From Glossina fuscipes (Eukaryota > Arthropoda > Insecta > Diptera > Glossinidae): DNA of 64,000 bases. Where the stretch lies: NCBI RefSeq assembly GCF_014805625.2, contig NW_023998422.1:2459796-2523795 (forward strand). Direction: 5' to 3'. Positions 1 through 11,084 of the stretch are shown here, in pieces. The notes beneath the pieces were generated by a model, which was not told where the DNA came from, ran no database searches, and worked only from the letters and a program-made list of their open reading frames with translations. Position 1 is the stretch's first letter. Every line of letters starts with the position of its first letter. A program made the translations under genes and the position numbers.

Positions 1-800
1 GTTGTTTTATGTATACATATGTATATAAGCAACCAACTGCCTTGCTTAAGAAACCTAAACCCGCAGGAAAAACTTTATTTTCGTTCTTTTTTTATCTCTT
101 TCCCTCTTTTTTGTTTTTTCTATTTTGTTCTTTTCTTTCTTCTTTTTTCGTTTTTTTTTTTTCTTTCCTTGTTTTGTTAAATGTAAAACAGTCTGATTTT
201 AAAAGTGAAAATGTCTTCAAGGGAGCTTTAGCATTAAGTATGCACTCGTGTGCATTTCATCATTAATCATACAGCAAAGAGGATTTGTGTACACTATACC
301 CTATCCTATGTTCAACAGAAAGGGCTACACACTGATTTCCTTAAGAATATATGTACGATATATATATATATGTACATTTATATATACAGAAAACAAGACA
401 ACAATAAAGAAACCTCATCAAAAAGTCTATGTGTGTTCGTATTTCCCTTTTTTACTTTTTAACTTTGTTTTCTTTATTTTTTTTCTTTCTACTTGTTTTT
501 CTACGAAACATAATAGTTTTGTGTTCATTTTGTGTATAGTTTGCATGATGCTTTAATTCTGTTGTTGTTGTTATTGTTGTTGTTGTCGCTGGTATGGAAA
601 CACGATTTCTTACTTTATTAAAGCATTAAAGTCCTTTCAGGTAACTTATTATGTCGTTCTTAGTACTTGCGCTAGCATATCAAAAAAGAAGAAAAAAAAA
701 AAAAAATTGCTCATGTCACCGTAACAAATGACGGACAACTTTACACAAGTTCTTAGCACTTTTCAATGTGCTCCGACACTTATGGAAACATTTACATGCA
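1..800. other. Gene-free AT-rich stretch with homopyrimidine block
   Basis: Positions 75-180 are almost pure pyrimidine on the plus strand (runs of T broken by C). A (GTT)n tract follows at about 561-593 and an A run near 690-706. The open frames here are translations of the T-rich tract (Phe/Leu/Ser) and have no protein-like composition. I see no gene. Confidence 0.7.
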
Positions 801-831
801 TATATATATTTATTATTATATAAGAAATCTT

Positions 832-863
832 AGGCTAACCTAATGTAACCTAACCTAACCTTA
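832..863. repeat. Short interstitial (AACCT)n / (TTAGG)n-like array
   Basis: The stretch holds imperfect tandem AACCT units, with three perfect units in a row near the right end. On the minus strand this reads AGGTT/TTAGG-type, the motif of canonical insect telomeres. True flies have lost TTAGG telomeres, so this is either chance simple repeat or an interstitial relic. It is far too short to be a telomere. Confidence 0.55.
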
Positions 864-1009
864 CAAGATATACAATACAAATTAAAAATGTCGGATGTTA
901 TTCAAAATATGAATAGAGTTGAAAGCCTTAGTTGTTAATGCTCATCTTATTTTAGTCCAAGGTTTTTGTTTGGAGCAAATAAATCGTAACAATAATACTA
1001 ATAATAACT

Positions 1010-1222
1010 ATTCGAAATTAGACATATGGAAATTGGTTGAGAAAGTGGTCCCATTCAAACTATTTTCAATAGCGCAGAAATTACGATCTATAGGTTGAAC
1101 AGAAGAATACAAGATAGACAGAGGGAGAGAAGTGCTTAAATTGATTCTTGATCGATCGGCATAATAAAGGGTCAAGTCTTTCTGGGTGTTGCATATATCC
1201 GTACAAACTTTATATTTGTACA
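1010..1222 (+). mobile_element. Mini-me-like repeat, subtype 1, fragment
   Basis: The fragment shares with other copies the block around ATCGATCGGCATAATAAA, identical over 18 nt to the copy at 23448, followed by TTTCTGGGTGTTGCATA and CCGTACAAACTT. The internal (GACR)n proto-microsatellite is present but worn (near 1115-1130). Strand is given as the direction in which GACR reads. The left end is missing or too diverged to see. It is non-coding. Confidence 0.7.
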
Positions 1223-1239
1223 TATGTATAATGAAGAAT

Positions 1240-1670
1240 ATTATCACAAGATGAGATATATGAGAAACATTATTACGAATAGTTAGCGTTTACCACCCCA
1301 AGAGGAGTGGAAATTCCAAAATAACTAAGTCTAAAGTCTAAAGCGGTAACATGTCGCCCTTACCACAACTGCTTAGCTTGTCTCAAGTACTCCCTTCCAA
1401 CTGAGTCCTTTTATAATCTGACCTACGTTTCCTATTGTTTCGTTTCTTACCTCTTCTATCTCTTATGATATTTGGGGGCTCACATCACAGTTTATGATGA
1501 AGACCAAATACGCAAGCATCACTTGCAATGTTGTCCTTCCCTAAAATTAATTTGCGCATGCTTCTTATATCTAAAGTTACATTTCTGAATGCGTATCCGT
1601 GTAGATGTAGTATAATATATTGAAGCGACATTTTAAAACAAGTCTAAGGATATGATTAATATAATTAATA
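1240..1670. other. Unassigned single-copy-like stretch
   Basis: This is moderately AT-rich sequence between a mini-me-like fragment and the mariner relic. I see no long frame, no tandem repeat beyond a doubled 'taagtctaaagtctaaag' phrase near 1325, and no match to the repeat families in the window. Confidence 0.5.
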
Positions 1671-1672
1671 TA

Positions 1673-2142
1673 TTGGGTAATTCGGAAAGAAATATCGTTT
1701 TCTTTGGCCGAAAAGAAAGTCGATTCTTCTATAGTATAAAAATATTTTGTCTCAACTTCTAAGATTTCAATGGATTTATACTCGCAGTGCGACCTTAGGA
1801 GTTGTCATTCCGCGGTTTGTTTCCACGAATGCCTCTATTTTGTCTAACGGCGAAATTTTGCAAACCACTTTTGGTACCGGCGTTCTGTCCATTCATGGAT
1901 TTCATAAATATCTAACAATTTTTTTCTTTTTTTTCTTCTTTTCGCTAAAAATAAAATAATAGAAGTAAAATACGCCGAAAATGCTGCACCACCAAGCGAA
2001 AAATCAAAGAACTTTTTCCCAAGCAAGCTTTACGATATCATCCGCTAAACATAAGAAGGCCCCTTAAATGAGGCTTAGCTGCGAAAAAATGCAATTAAAT
2101 CCACTGTTGGTGAGAAATGAAATGGCTTTCCGAACAACCTGA
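1673..2142 (-). mobile_element. Mariner (Tc1/mariner) deletion derivative
   Basis: The left end begins TTGGGTAATTCGGAAAG after a TA (1671-1672). The right end, read on the minus strand, begins TCAGGTTGTTCGGAAAG after a TA (2143-2144). The two ends agree at 20 of the first 28 positions, and the TA flanks are the normal mariner target site. Reading the minus strand, codons at about 1842-1901 give ERRYQKWFAKFRR, the conserved N-terminal helix region of irritans-type mariner transposases. A stop and a frame shift follow, then a degraded version of the 'DKPRSGRP' linker near 1800. A full mariner is about 1.3 kb, so most of the catalytic domain is deleted. A T/C-rich simple tract (about 1918-1942) interrupts the N-terminal part. 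It is dead, and any mobility would depend on another copy's transposase. Confidence 0.72.
1842..1905 (-). pseudogene. Mariner transposase N-terminal remnant
   Basis: On the minus strand this codes for a short block ending in Gln-Lys-Trp-Phe-Ala-Lys-Phe-Arg-Arg, matching the Trp-Phe-x-x-Phe signature of the mariner DNA-binding region. A TAG follows at once, and the recognisable continuation lies in another frame. The DDE/D catalytic residues are absent from the element. Confidence 0.6.
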
Positions 2143-2394
2143 TATATTGATGAAACTAAAAATACATTAAATAGGAATCGGAACCTTATTGTCTTCTCTG
2201 CAATAATAGAGATTTTCAACCCCATACCCTTTTTGCACTTTGGTTTGTCGACTGCGCCTACGATTCTTTTGATGAAAATTTCCGAAACACTCTCATCGTA
2301 CTTAGTTTAAATTTACAGGGAAAATAAAATCTAACGTTCGATGTCGGACGAGGCATCTTTGTATGGTTTGCCCAAGGGAAATCAAGTTCACAAT

Positions 2395-2618
2395 TACTAA
2401 TCACTTAGGAGATGTCTCTTATGTCTGTAAAACGGTGATAGGTGAGGAAGAAGGCAGCTTCCGAAGCCTAGCGTGTATTGTGTGTAAATTTGCTAAGAGT
2501 TTATGCCTTTACTGAGTGAGTACGCTCTGTAGCTGTGACAAAGTATGATCAAAACGCACTAATGTTTGCACCAGCGAATATCGACTTGGTGAGCGCGACT
2601 CTGACCTACTTTACGGTT
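2395..2618 (-). mobile_element. tRNA-derived SINE-A, copy 1 (degenerate)
   Basis: Read on plus, the order of shared blocks matches the copies at 31586, 48211 and 49655: a 'gatgtctct' block, then 'aaacggtgataggtgagg', then 'actgagtgagta', then 'gacttggtgagcgcgact'. The tRNA-like head is on the minus strand at the right end, so the element reads right to left. Box A is degraded. A SINE-B copy abuts it at 2620. Confidence 0.55.
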
Positions 2619-2619
2619 A

Positions 2620-2775
2620 GTTATAAGCATGATTACTATTCTCATATGTAAGATCTAAAGTGCGTTAGAGCCTTCAATAAAGCCGATAGCCTAGATGCTG
2701 GTGCTTCAAGAGTTTAGTCTTAGAATTTATTTCTTTGACTAAATTAACAATAATTATAATAATAGCAATATAATA
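2620..2775 (+). mobile_element. SINE-B, copy 1, with (AATAAT)n tail
   Basis: It aligns by eye with the reverse complement of 45640-45785. Shared phrases include TCTAAAGTGCGTTAGAG, the TTCAATAA block, TAGATGCT and TTTAGTCTTAGAAT, ending in a tail of TAA/AAT repeats. Short non-coding length, a head with a degenerate T-arm-like stretch, and a triplet tail are typical of tRNA-derived SINEs. I do not recognise the named family. Confidence 0.55.
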
Positions 2776-2779
2776 AACG

Positions 2780-4190
2780 CAGAATTTCCTGAAATATTGT
2801 AGAATGATCATGAATACTATTTGCGATCCATTCCACACGAATCATGTTGATGTTAGTCGTTATCGTGCTATCCTACTGTAGCTAAAAATGAAAAAAACAG
2901 TAAGTTACTTACGTGCACATAAAACACCAGTTAATTGTTGTGTGAATTGATATAAAAATATGTAACGTACATTGAAACTTACTCTATATATAGTCACACG
3001 ATAGATGACATTTCACGTGCTAAGGTCTTATTCATCGTTAGTCATTCTAAACTTGCTTTGTGATAATTTGAAAATGCTTCCATTTTATTTCTCTTTTTTC
3101 AACTGCTCCTACTATCACCGGTTAGTGTGAAAGGAAAATCAAACTTGAAAAACTCCTTCATTGATACAATAGAAATTCGAATGACACATTTTGTAATTTT
3201 TTTCAGGTCAATAAGTCAACAAAATTTGAAATATTTGACTGGAAAAAATTCAAGACCCAACCCAACCCCAAAACACACACACACACACGAAATATATGGA
3301 CAAACGAACAAAAGATTTTTCTCATTGTCTTGCTCTATTTATAAAGGAGATATATAGGTGGATAGATAGGAAGGCAGAGAGATGCACGATATACGGAAGG
3401 AAGGGTTTTCCCTCTTCATTGAAGCGTAACAATAACTTTCGTTGCCACATATGGTATATGACCGATTTACATGTACAGATATATATATATATATATATTT
3501 ATATGTGTGCGTGATGTTTAACATATGCTGTATATGTCGAACTTTATATTTGTATTATAAAGTAAGATATTAATTCAGAATTACATACATTGTTTCATGC
3601 ATCCACAGAAAAGGCAAGTGTCACACAGTAGACAATAGAAGAAAGAAAGAAGGAAAGAAAGAAAGAAAAGAAAAGAAAAGAAAATAATCAAAAAAAAAAA
3701 AAAACCAACTTTTATCTTTCACATATACACATATGAATGTATTCCGTTAAACGTTGAATGCATTATAAATAGTCATTTGCCGCTAACGAAGAAATTTAAA
3801 TATTAGAATTTAACCTCAATTCTATGAGCGGATATATACATATGTGTGCGATTGTCTGAAGCGGCATAACTTCATTTATTTTATTTTCATTTTTCAAGAA
3901 TCAAAGACTCGTCAATCGAGTGCTTTGCTGCTTCATTAAACGACTGTATGCTTGCTTAAACCTACTGTTTGGTGTTTTTTGTTAAAAAAAAAAAAAAAAA
4001 AAATTAACGCATAACTTCCTGTCTTTCTGGGAATTTTTTTTATTGCCGTTGATATCTATCCCCTTAGCACATAGAAAACCATGTAATATAATGAATAAAG
4101 CAACAGAATTATTATGTACGCATTAGGCCGAATATTTTCATATCCATACATGTACACGATACTCATAAATATAAAGAAAGACAAGAAAAA
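2780..4190. other. Gene-free stretch with several simple repeats
   Basis: It holds an (AC)n run at about 3271-3288, a TA run at 3479-3500, a purine tract of GAAA units at 3636-3690 and an A run at 3983-4002. The open frames are short and cross these repeats. No gene is seen. Confidence 0.65.
3636..3690. repeat. Polypurine (GAAA)n tract
   Basis: Almost pure A/G over about 55 bp, with GAAAG and AAGAA units. It is a homopurine-homopyrimidine tract, capable in principle of forming a triplex. Confidence 0.8.
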
Positions 4191-4194
4191 ATAA

Positions 4195-4860
4195 GCAAGA
4201 ACTTTTTCTACTCGATTGTGACCGAATCTTTTATACTCTTCACCGTGATCCTAACAAAAACGGAAAGAACTACATTTCCATACTCCAAACGGTACCAATT
4301 TTATAAGATGTATGAGTAACAAGCAAAAGACACGAAAAACTAAGCTGCCTACACGTTACGTGGACGTGTGAGTATTATAGACGGGTCTTTGAAAAGGTTG
4401 GATCATTTTCAAATTTTTTTTTGCAAATTTTTAGGCGATATTTGTTTTTGCGAATGAATGGACATGCTTAGGGGTCCTCCGAGTTTGAAACTAGCCAAGG
4501 TTTTAAATACTTTTTGGATCTTGCTTCTGTGCGTTATAAACGTTTTAAAAATGACGAAACTATAACACACTATAAAATGAAGTAAGCATGACCGATTTTC
4601 CTTATTCTCAACACCAACCTGCGTACGATAATTTCCAACATTTGAAATCGAAACTTTATTTTTTTTCGGCCAGAAGAATGTGTATAGCACACATTACACA
4701 GGCGGCCAGACGGATCTTTCGGCTTTAAGAATCGATTCAGAATTTGACGCTAATCCCGAATATATATACTTTGTCGAGTCTCGGAAGTTGCGTTCTGACC
4801 GTAGCAAACGTTTCGTCGAAATGAATATACCCCTCACCCTTCAATGATGGGTATAAAAAA
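4195..4860 (+). mobile_element. Mini-me-like repeat, subtype 2, nearly full length
   Basis: The left end carries GACCGAATCTTTTATACTC. The right part has GGCCAGACGGATC, then AAGAATCGATTCAGAATTTG, then AATATATATACTTTGTCG, then AATATACCCCTC and GATGGGTATAAAAA at the edge. The same order of blocks occurs at 46748-47405. About 660 bp, non-coding. The (GACR)n tract is short here. Apparent open frames (for example 4409-4690 on minus) fall inside the element and are not genes. Confidence 0.75.
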
Positions 4861-6149
4861 CTATATTCGAATTGTGGCGGCTTTCTTAATACTGATCATT
4901 TATGTACATCTATACAATTATATATACAGTCATGGGATCATAAATAGTACGCAGTTCACTAGGTGAGAATAAACACATAAAAAGAATTAAGAGAACAAAG
5001 AAGGAAAACAGCATAGAAAATAAATCTTGTTTTTTTTGGAGCTAATTGCTAGAGCAGTGAACCACTGAGCATCGTATCGCTTTTTTTTTTCTGCCATAAA
5101 CTTCACTTTCGGACTTTATTTCACTTTCAATTCACTTACATAAAACGTTATATACAACAAGAAGCTATGGTTAGCTTATTTTTACATTGACTGAAATTTA
5201 CGGTTCAAAGGAAATTACTTATCAATAAAATATACTGACAGACAGATTTACAAATCGTGGGAAAGGAAAATGACTTTCGCCAAGGTTGCTTTGAAAATAT
5301 TCAAATCACATGCGAAAAAGAAAAAATAAGATGTAGAAAAGTTTTTTGTTTCTCTTTGGATTCTTAGCGAAGAAAATCAAAAATTTGTTTCAATCTTAAG
5401 CAAATTTGCTGTGAAAGCAATAGTTAAGTGCTGGCGGGGGTAATAATGATCCACAACTTTTAGCCGTATCGATTTCAAGGGAAACTTGAGGAGGACTTAA
5501 AGGGCTAGATAACATTCATCGTCGTCGATAGAATTCCAGTCAACGCGGACACTCGGTTCGAAACCATAACTCAAACCCAAGACTTCTACATTAGTATTCC
5601 CGTACTGTACCGATTAAACCAGACGGACTCTTTACGCTACCTTTGCAGTACGCCATTGCAATCTTTTTCTTTCTCTGTCTCTGTCTCTATCTCTCTTTAG
5701 TGAAAATTATCACTTATTCTCCATCTTAAATAAAAGCGAATGTGAAACGCAAGTTACTTTACTTAATCGACAACTTTTTTGTAAGTTCTAAGTGTTGGTG
5801 TTGCTGTTATTTTTCTTCTTCTTCTTCCTTTTGCCACTGTAGGCTTAGCATTAACTATCTGTCATATATATTAGTAGCCGTAACGATATGTAGCTGCTAA
5901 TAGGTAAATAAATAAATATAGAGTGGAGATCAATTCTGTGGATATAGATCTTATAATGTATATATAATTCAAATCATATTCGCTTAGCAGTTATCCAAGC
6001 TTCAAAAAGGAGGGGAGTTGCTTCCGAAATAACCGCAAAGCAATCGCCATTAAATATTAATTGGCAAGATAGTGCAAGATAGACGATCATGTAACGTTTT
6101 GCTTGTATCGTATGTCGCCGTTGTATTCTAGACCACTCGTGGTACAAGA
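4861..6149. other. Gene-free stretch
   Basis: AT-rich single-copy-like DNA. It contains a CT-rich tract (about 5663-5696) and a tRNA-like fragment (5490-5640). No frame of note. Confidence 0.6.
5490..5640 (-). mobile_element. Possible tRNA-like SINE fragment
   Basis: On the minus strand TGGTTTAATCGG (5610-5621) fits the pol III box A consensus TRGYNNARNNGG exactly. A degenerate box B (GGGTTTGAGTTATGG) lies about 31 nt downstream, at tRNA-like spacing. I cannot fold the flanks into a full tRNA cloverleaf, so a tRNA gene is unlikely. The region near 37940-38000 shows a weak resemblance. Chance is a real alternative. Confidence 0.3.
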
Positions 6150-6490
6150 ATGTGTGTTGTACATAGAAGGACTTGAGACAGGACCGCGTTTTATTGCAAA
6201 TGTGATTCTGAATCGATTTAGGTTTGTCCCTGTGTCTCCAGCCAGTTTGTCTGTTCAGCCTTCAGTCCGCAATTTTTAAGACATTTTTTATTCATATTAT
6301 TATACACTGGCGTGGTTTGGCTTAACGTGAATGTTGTTAAAAACGGTTCGAAATGGAATAACTTATCCACCACTTCCCCCATAACGTCTCGTTTTGAAAA
6401 GTCGATACATGAATATCTGTAAGATGATGTAGGGTATCTTAGGTTGGTTCGTAGCCCACTGTTATGCTTTTACTTGGATTTATATTTATT
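6150..6490 (-). mobile_element. Mini-me-like repeat, subtype 1
   Basis: Blocks run in the order seen in other copies: ACATAGAAGGACTTGAGACA, GATTCTGAATCGATTTAGG, the (GTCY)n tract near 6240-6270, CGCAATTTTTAAGACAT, then CCACTTCCCCCATAACGTCT and finally GATGTAGGGTATCTTAGG and TTTACTTGG. The copy at 27908 matches it block for block. Non-coding. Confidence 0.72.
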
Positions 6491-8603
6491 TATATGTCGG
6501 TTCTGGATTTCGTATATTTTTTGTATGCCGCTTTACAATTTAGGGAAGAGTAGGAAATTAATTAAATGCGGATCGATTTAAGTGCCCATTTAAATAATTT
6601 TGAAGCGCAACCTGATAAGTGTTATAAGAAAAATGAATAGAAATCAAATTTTTTCCTTTAGACAAAGCTATACGATTGTATTCAAGATATCAACAGACAG
6701 AGTAGACATGACTGAATCAATCCCGTTATTCAAGAATACACATAGATAAGTTTCACATTAGAAGATATTATCTTATGCGTTTACACAAACCAAAAGCTGG
6801 AAAAGCAAGTATATAAGTGATCGGTTGACGTTTGCTATACAATAAGAAATAATTTACATTTTCTATTCAATTTATTTTATTGTTGTACAATTATTTCTAT
6901 GTTTATCATTCACATTGCCGCGATTAGTAATCATAGTGTAAGAAACGGCAAATTTACATAAATAAAATGAATAGTAAAACGAATCTATTGAATGATTTTA
7001 CAATAATTCATACGCATACGTTTACAAGAATTTTTACGGCGTAACAATACAAGTCACATGTGTATGAACTTCGATTGAAATTCTTTATAATTTCTTAGAC
7101 CTTATTACTAACTTTTAGGAAATTTCTTAGATTGTTTGTGTAATGACGCATACGGATTAGGGGAAGTATTGTTGGCTGTCTCGCGAGGGCGCGTTTACTT
7201 GGTTTTTATGAGGAAGTGTTAGAAGAGCTTTAAGGCAATGGTTTCGCTCGAGATATCATGCACACGTTATCAAAACGCTGAAAGAATTACGGGAATTACG
7301 GGATTAAAAAACCGCACAGATAATGTTAGTATGTATTTATTAACAAAGGATAAGCGCAAGAGGGCACAGAGATCATATATAATTCATATGTCCTTAATCA
7401 GAATGCTATGACAAATTTGCAAAAGCAAATGACGCATGGCTTACTGTTTACCATAAAAATATCTATGAAAAGCTAAAATCCAGAACATGTCGATCATGTC
7501 TGAAGATGGTTACTTCCCCACTTCGCTTCCCCACTATAAACGTGTTTATAACGATGAACTACTTAAACAAAGTTGTTTTGAATCTTAGACGAAAGAAGTT
7601 TACAAAATGAGCCATAGGACCCTTGACAAGTTTGAAGTCATTGCCTCAAGGTAGCCTCCCTGCTTATGCCTTCTACGGCAAAGATAATCCAGAATTAATT
7701 GTTCTGCTGCTTGCAATTGCTTAATATATTTCATTTAAATACTTCATCAACATCATCAACATATCTACAACTGATTGAGAAAACTTTACGAATTTTATAT
7801 CTATCACAAAGGATATAAGACATGTCAAATGTAAGCGCGGACAAAAGGACTCAAATTTTTTTACACTTTCATCATATCGATTCAAACCTAAAATTAACTC
7901 AATCGATCTGAGAATTTTCTTATAAATCATCCAAGAGGGGAAGACCATACGTAGATGACGTCTAATATATACATGTTTCATTCTATCTATCATTAGACAG
8001 CGCCTAAGCAAAGCGTAGCGTTGTGATCCAATACCTTTCCTGGTAACATTAGGTCTATCAATCCTACTACGGGTAGGCTAATTGAAAGAGAAACATTGTA
8101 AGATTTGGTAAGCTATAATTTACGATATTAGTTTGACGATAACGCTTTGGAGGCTTGTACACTTTTTTCCTAATTATCACCAATGCACACGTGATACTAT
8201 GTACGATGACACTGCACTAATTTTTTCACAAAGGACATTATTCCTACACTTCATCTGCTCGTGTGTGTGCGATGTGTGTGTTATGTCTACGACTCGTTAC
8301 GATCATAAAGTTAAAGCATCACTTCAATCAAGTTTAAAAATGTACATTATTTGTCTAAAATGAGATCTAAAGTAGACAAAGGGGACTCGAAATCATGGAA
8401 GATATTGATGTGCGGCCTCATACACAGAACCATTCAATAAGTCAATCTAACACTGATCCCGATTGATCTTCTGATACATTAGGTAATAATACATATTTTG
8501 TTTTTTTTTTTTAATTTTTTAATTTATATATATTATATTTATTTATTTAATGTAACTTTTTTCTTTCTATTTATTTTATTTATTTATTCGACCGCATTTC
8601 CGG
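6491..8603. other. Gene-free stretch
   Basis: AT-rich sequence without tandem repeats of note. The longest open frame (7721-8011, minus, 96 codons) has no motif I recognise and is within chance length. A short resemblance to the subtype 1 end (GTAAGCGCGGAC near 7831) may be a further worn fragment. Confidence 0.55.
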
Positions 8604-8905
8604 CAAAAGGATATGTTAAGTTTGCGCGGACGCCTATGACACCCAGAAGAACTTGAGATAGACGCACCTTTTATTTTATCGGCTGATCCAGAATCACTTT
8701 CGGAAACGGTCAACATGTCTGTTCGTCTGTACGACTTGTTTTGATGGAATTCGATACACTGGCATGGCCTGGTCCAAGGAGGAATGCTATTGAAGATTGT
8801 TCGGATCGGACCACCTTTCGATCATTTCCCCTATAAATGCTTATTTCCAAAAATGGTTATATGATTAACTGCAGGGTGCCTGCAGTAGGGTAGTGTTTTA
8901 CTCTT
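8604..8905 (-). mobile_element. Mini-me-like repeat, subtype 1
   Basis: It begins AAGGATATGTTAAGTTTGCG, then GACACCCAGAAGAACTTGAG, then the (GTCY)n remnant at 8717-8732, then GATCGGACCACC and CATTTCCCCTATAA. The edge phrase matches the copies at 48857 and 53971. Non-coding. Confidence 0.72.
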
Positions 8906-10240
8906 TCTTTTTCTTATTTAATTCATTCATCTATGAATTCTATGTCATTTTTTTTTTTTTTTTTTTTTATATACGTATATGCCGGCAAAACATGTTATCT
9001 TGTTTTTCTATGATTAACTATTTCATATGTGATTCTAATAAACTTCAGTACTTTTAATTAACGAAATTGGTCAGTTTGCTTACTAAATCATCGTACTTGG
9101 GTAATTTTAGATACATTAAGCAAATTTGAACTACTTGTAGAATAAAATTATTATTAAGACTGAATCGAAGCGGGAGAAAAGCTCTTTAGTCAGATAAACA
9201 GATACGAATATTTTGATATGATTTTCAAATTAATAAAGAAAAAGTATGTAAAATGTCAGATTTGCTTCGCCGAAGTTTCAAGTTAATAATCAACTTTTAC
9301 TTATTAATCTTCTTTTGCACATAAATGCCTCATGTGTAAATAAACACGAAAAAAAGAAACAATCTTTTTATATGCTCGCATAATTTAAAGAGTTTACGGT
9401 TGTGAAGATAAACATATACAATTATAAATATACGTATATTTGTGTGCGTATCTTATATACTTACTTATGGAAAGTCAATGCATATTCACACTGACACCGG
9501 GTAAAGAAATTTCGCTTTCATTTAAAAAAAAAAAAAAAAACATTTTTTTTCGCATTCAAATAAATATTTAACACTTTCAAGAGGTGAGTTATAAAAATTT
9601 CGTAATCAACTTTTTTATTGTTTTTGCTTTTTCGACTTAATGACCATATATATGTATTAAACGAATTTCATAATATGTAGGGAGAAAATTTTATATAATT
9701 TCGTAATGTATTATTCTTAAAGGCAAAATCAAAAAAAAAAATAAAAAAAAGATAATAAAAAAAATTTTACCAACCAAAAAAAAAAAAAAAAAAAAGAAAT
9801 AAAACTTTTGAAAATTATTTTTTATTTTAGTTAAATATTTTTCATGAAAATATATTTTTTATTTATATATATTTTCGCTTTAAAATTATTATTTATTTTT
9901 ATTGCATTTATTTAGCTTTTATATTTACACTCAATTATTTTAGTTTTTTCGTCTTATGTTATTTTTTTTATTTTTTTTATTTATTATTATCATTATTATT
10001 ATTTTTTGTTAAAATTTCATTTTATTATTTATTAAACAGAATGATGAATTTAGTGTGTGTGTTACCGCAACCACAACAAACGTCACATTAATGAAATGGA
10101 TTCTGACTGAAGACTAAACCCGTAGAACCACTGTCGAGGACTGGCCAGGTTTTTTTAAATTTTCTTTTTTGTTTTTTTTTTTTTCCAAGACTTCGTAGCG
10201 ACGTTAACAACAAAATACAGCGTATGCGCCAATAAAGCAG
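8906..10240. other. Extremely AT-rich, gene-free stretch
   Basis: It includes T and A runs of about 17-24 bp (8948-8968, 9524-9540, 9776-9795). The block at 9500-10030 has very little G or C. Open frames are absent or homopolymeric. Confidence 0.7.
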
Positions 10241-10242
10241 CA

Positions 10243-10290
10243 AAAATAACAACAACGACAACCACAATAATAATAATAACAACAAAGTTG
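10243..10290. repeat. Degenerate (AAC)n/(AAT)n triplet tract
   Basis: The tract is built of AAC, GAC, CAC and AAT triplets and carries on into (GACGGC)-type triplets to about 10317. It belongs to a longer triplet-rich zone that ends near 11200. Confidence 0.65.
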
Positions 10291-10513
10291 ATGTTATAAT
10301 GACGACGGCGACGACTACACGAAGACGTGTATAGAAAAAGAATTAAATCAATGTAAACGTAGAAAAGCAAAAAAATAAATAAATAAATAAAAAAGGAAGA
10401 AGATACTCTTAAGCAACCAGCAGCAACAGCTATAATGACTACAGCCACTGATTCAGCGATGACGACGAAAACCGTTGAAAAGAAAAAAAATAAATGCTTA
10501 AAAGTTAACAACC

Positions 10514-10580
10514 AAACAAGACAAGAAAGCAAGCAGGCAGCAAGCGGGCAAGCAGGCAGGCAGGCAAGCAATCAGGCAAT
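10514..10580. repeat. Imperfect (CAAG/CAGG)n tetranucleotide tract
   Basis: The tract has GCAAGCAGGCAG-type units over about 65 bp. It lies within the open frame 10435-10632, whose protein is mostly Gln/Ala/Ser from the repeat and gives no sign of being real. Confidence 0.75.
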
Positions 10581-10960
10581 GAAACAGTTGATTACCAATA
10601 GCCCAGAACCAATGGAGCTTAAACACACATAAGTATGTACGTCAACGGGATATGTTTTTTTAAAACGTAAACGTTGACGCTATAGCTTAAGCTTTACTTG
10701 CATTGCGCAGAGTCTTGCTTATAAAGAATGTCAAGTGATGTCGTTTTCATTTCGTTTGTAGTTTCAATGAAAGAGAGAAAAAAGGAAAAAATCATTTATC
10801 TAGACGTGCATAAGTCTGCTGGTTAAGCTTTATTAGGATGCGTCAGCGGCATAAGTTCTCCTCTGCGTATAATATGAGATTTTTACGAAAAAAATCTCTC
10901 TGCTATTGTTACTGTTAAAGTATACGTAGGATACATAAACGCAAGACTGGTTTACATTTT

Positions 10961-11084
10961 ACTGTTGCTGTTGCTGTTGCTGTGTCGCTGTTACTGTCGT
11001 TATCGCAGTCGCTGCCGTTGTCGCAGTTGCTGTTGCTGTTGCTGCTGCTGTTGGCGTTGCTGTTGCTATTGCGATTGCTGCCGC
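10961..11084. repeat. Imperfect CTG/(CTGTTG)n triplet array
   Basis: About 124 bp of CTG, TTG, TCG and GTT triplets, kept largely in one phase. On the minus strand one frame (10915-11121) reads as Asn/Ser/Asp-rich low-complexity protein and another as Ala/Thr-rich. Such 'opa'-type repeats occur in fly exons as well as in non-coding DNA. No flanking conserved protein is visible, so I call it a repeat. Confidence 0.75.

Noticed and set aside
4409..4690. 93-codon minus frame
   Set aside because: It is inside the mini-me-like copy 4195-4860, and is not preserved in 46748-47405.
10155..10571. 138-codon minus frame, the longest gap-free frame
   Set aside because: It is built from simple triplet and tetranucleotide repeats, giving Val/Ile/Leu/Cys runs, and has no domain.
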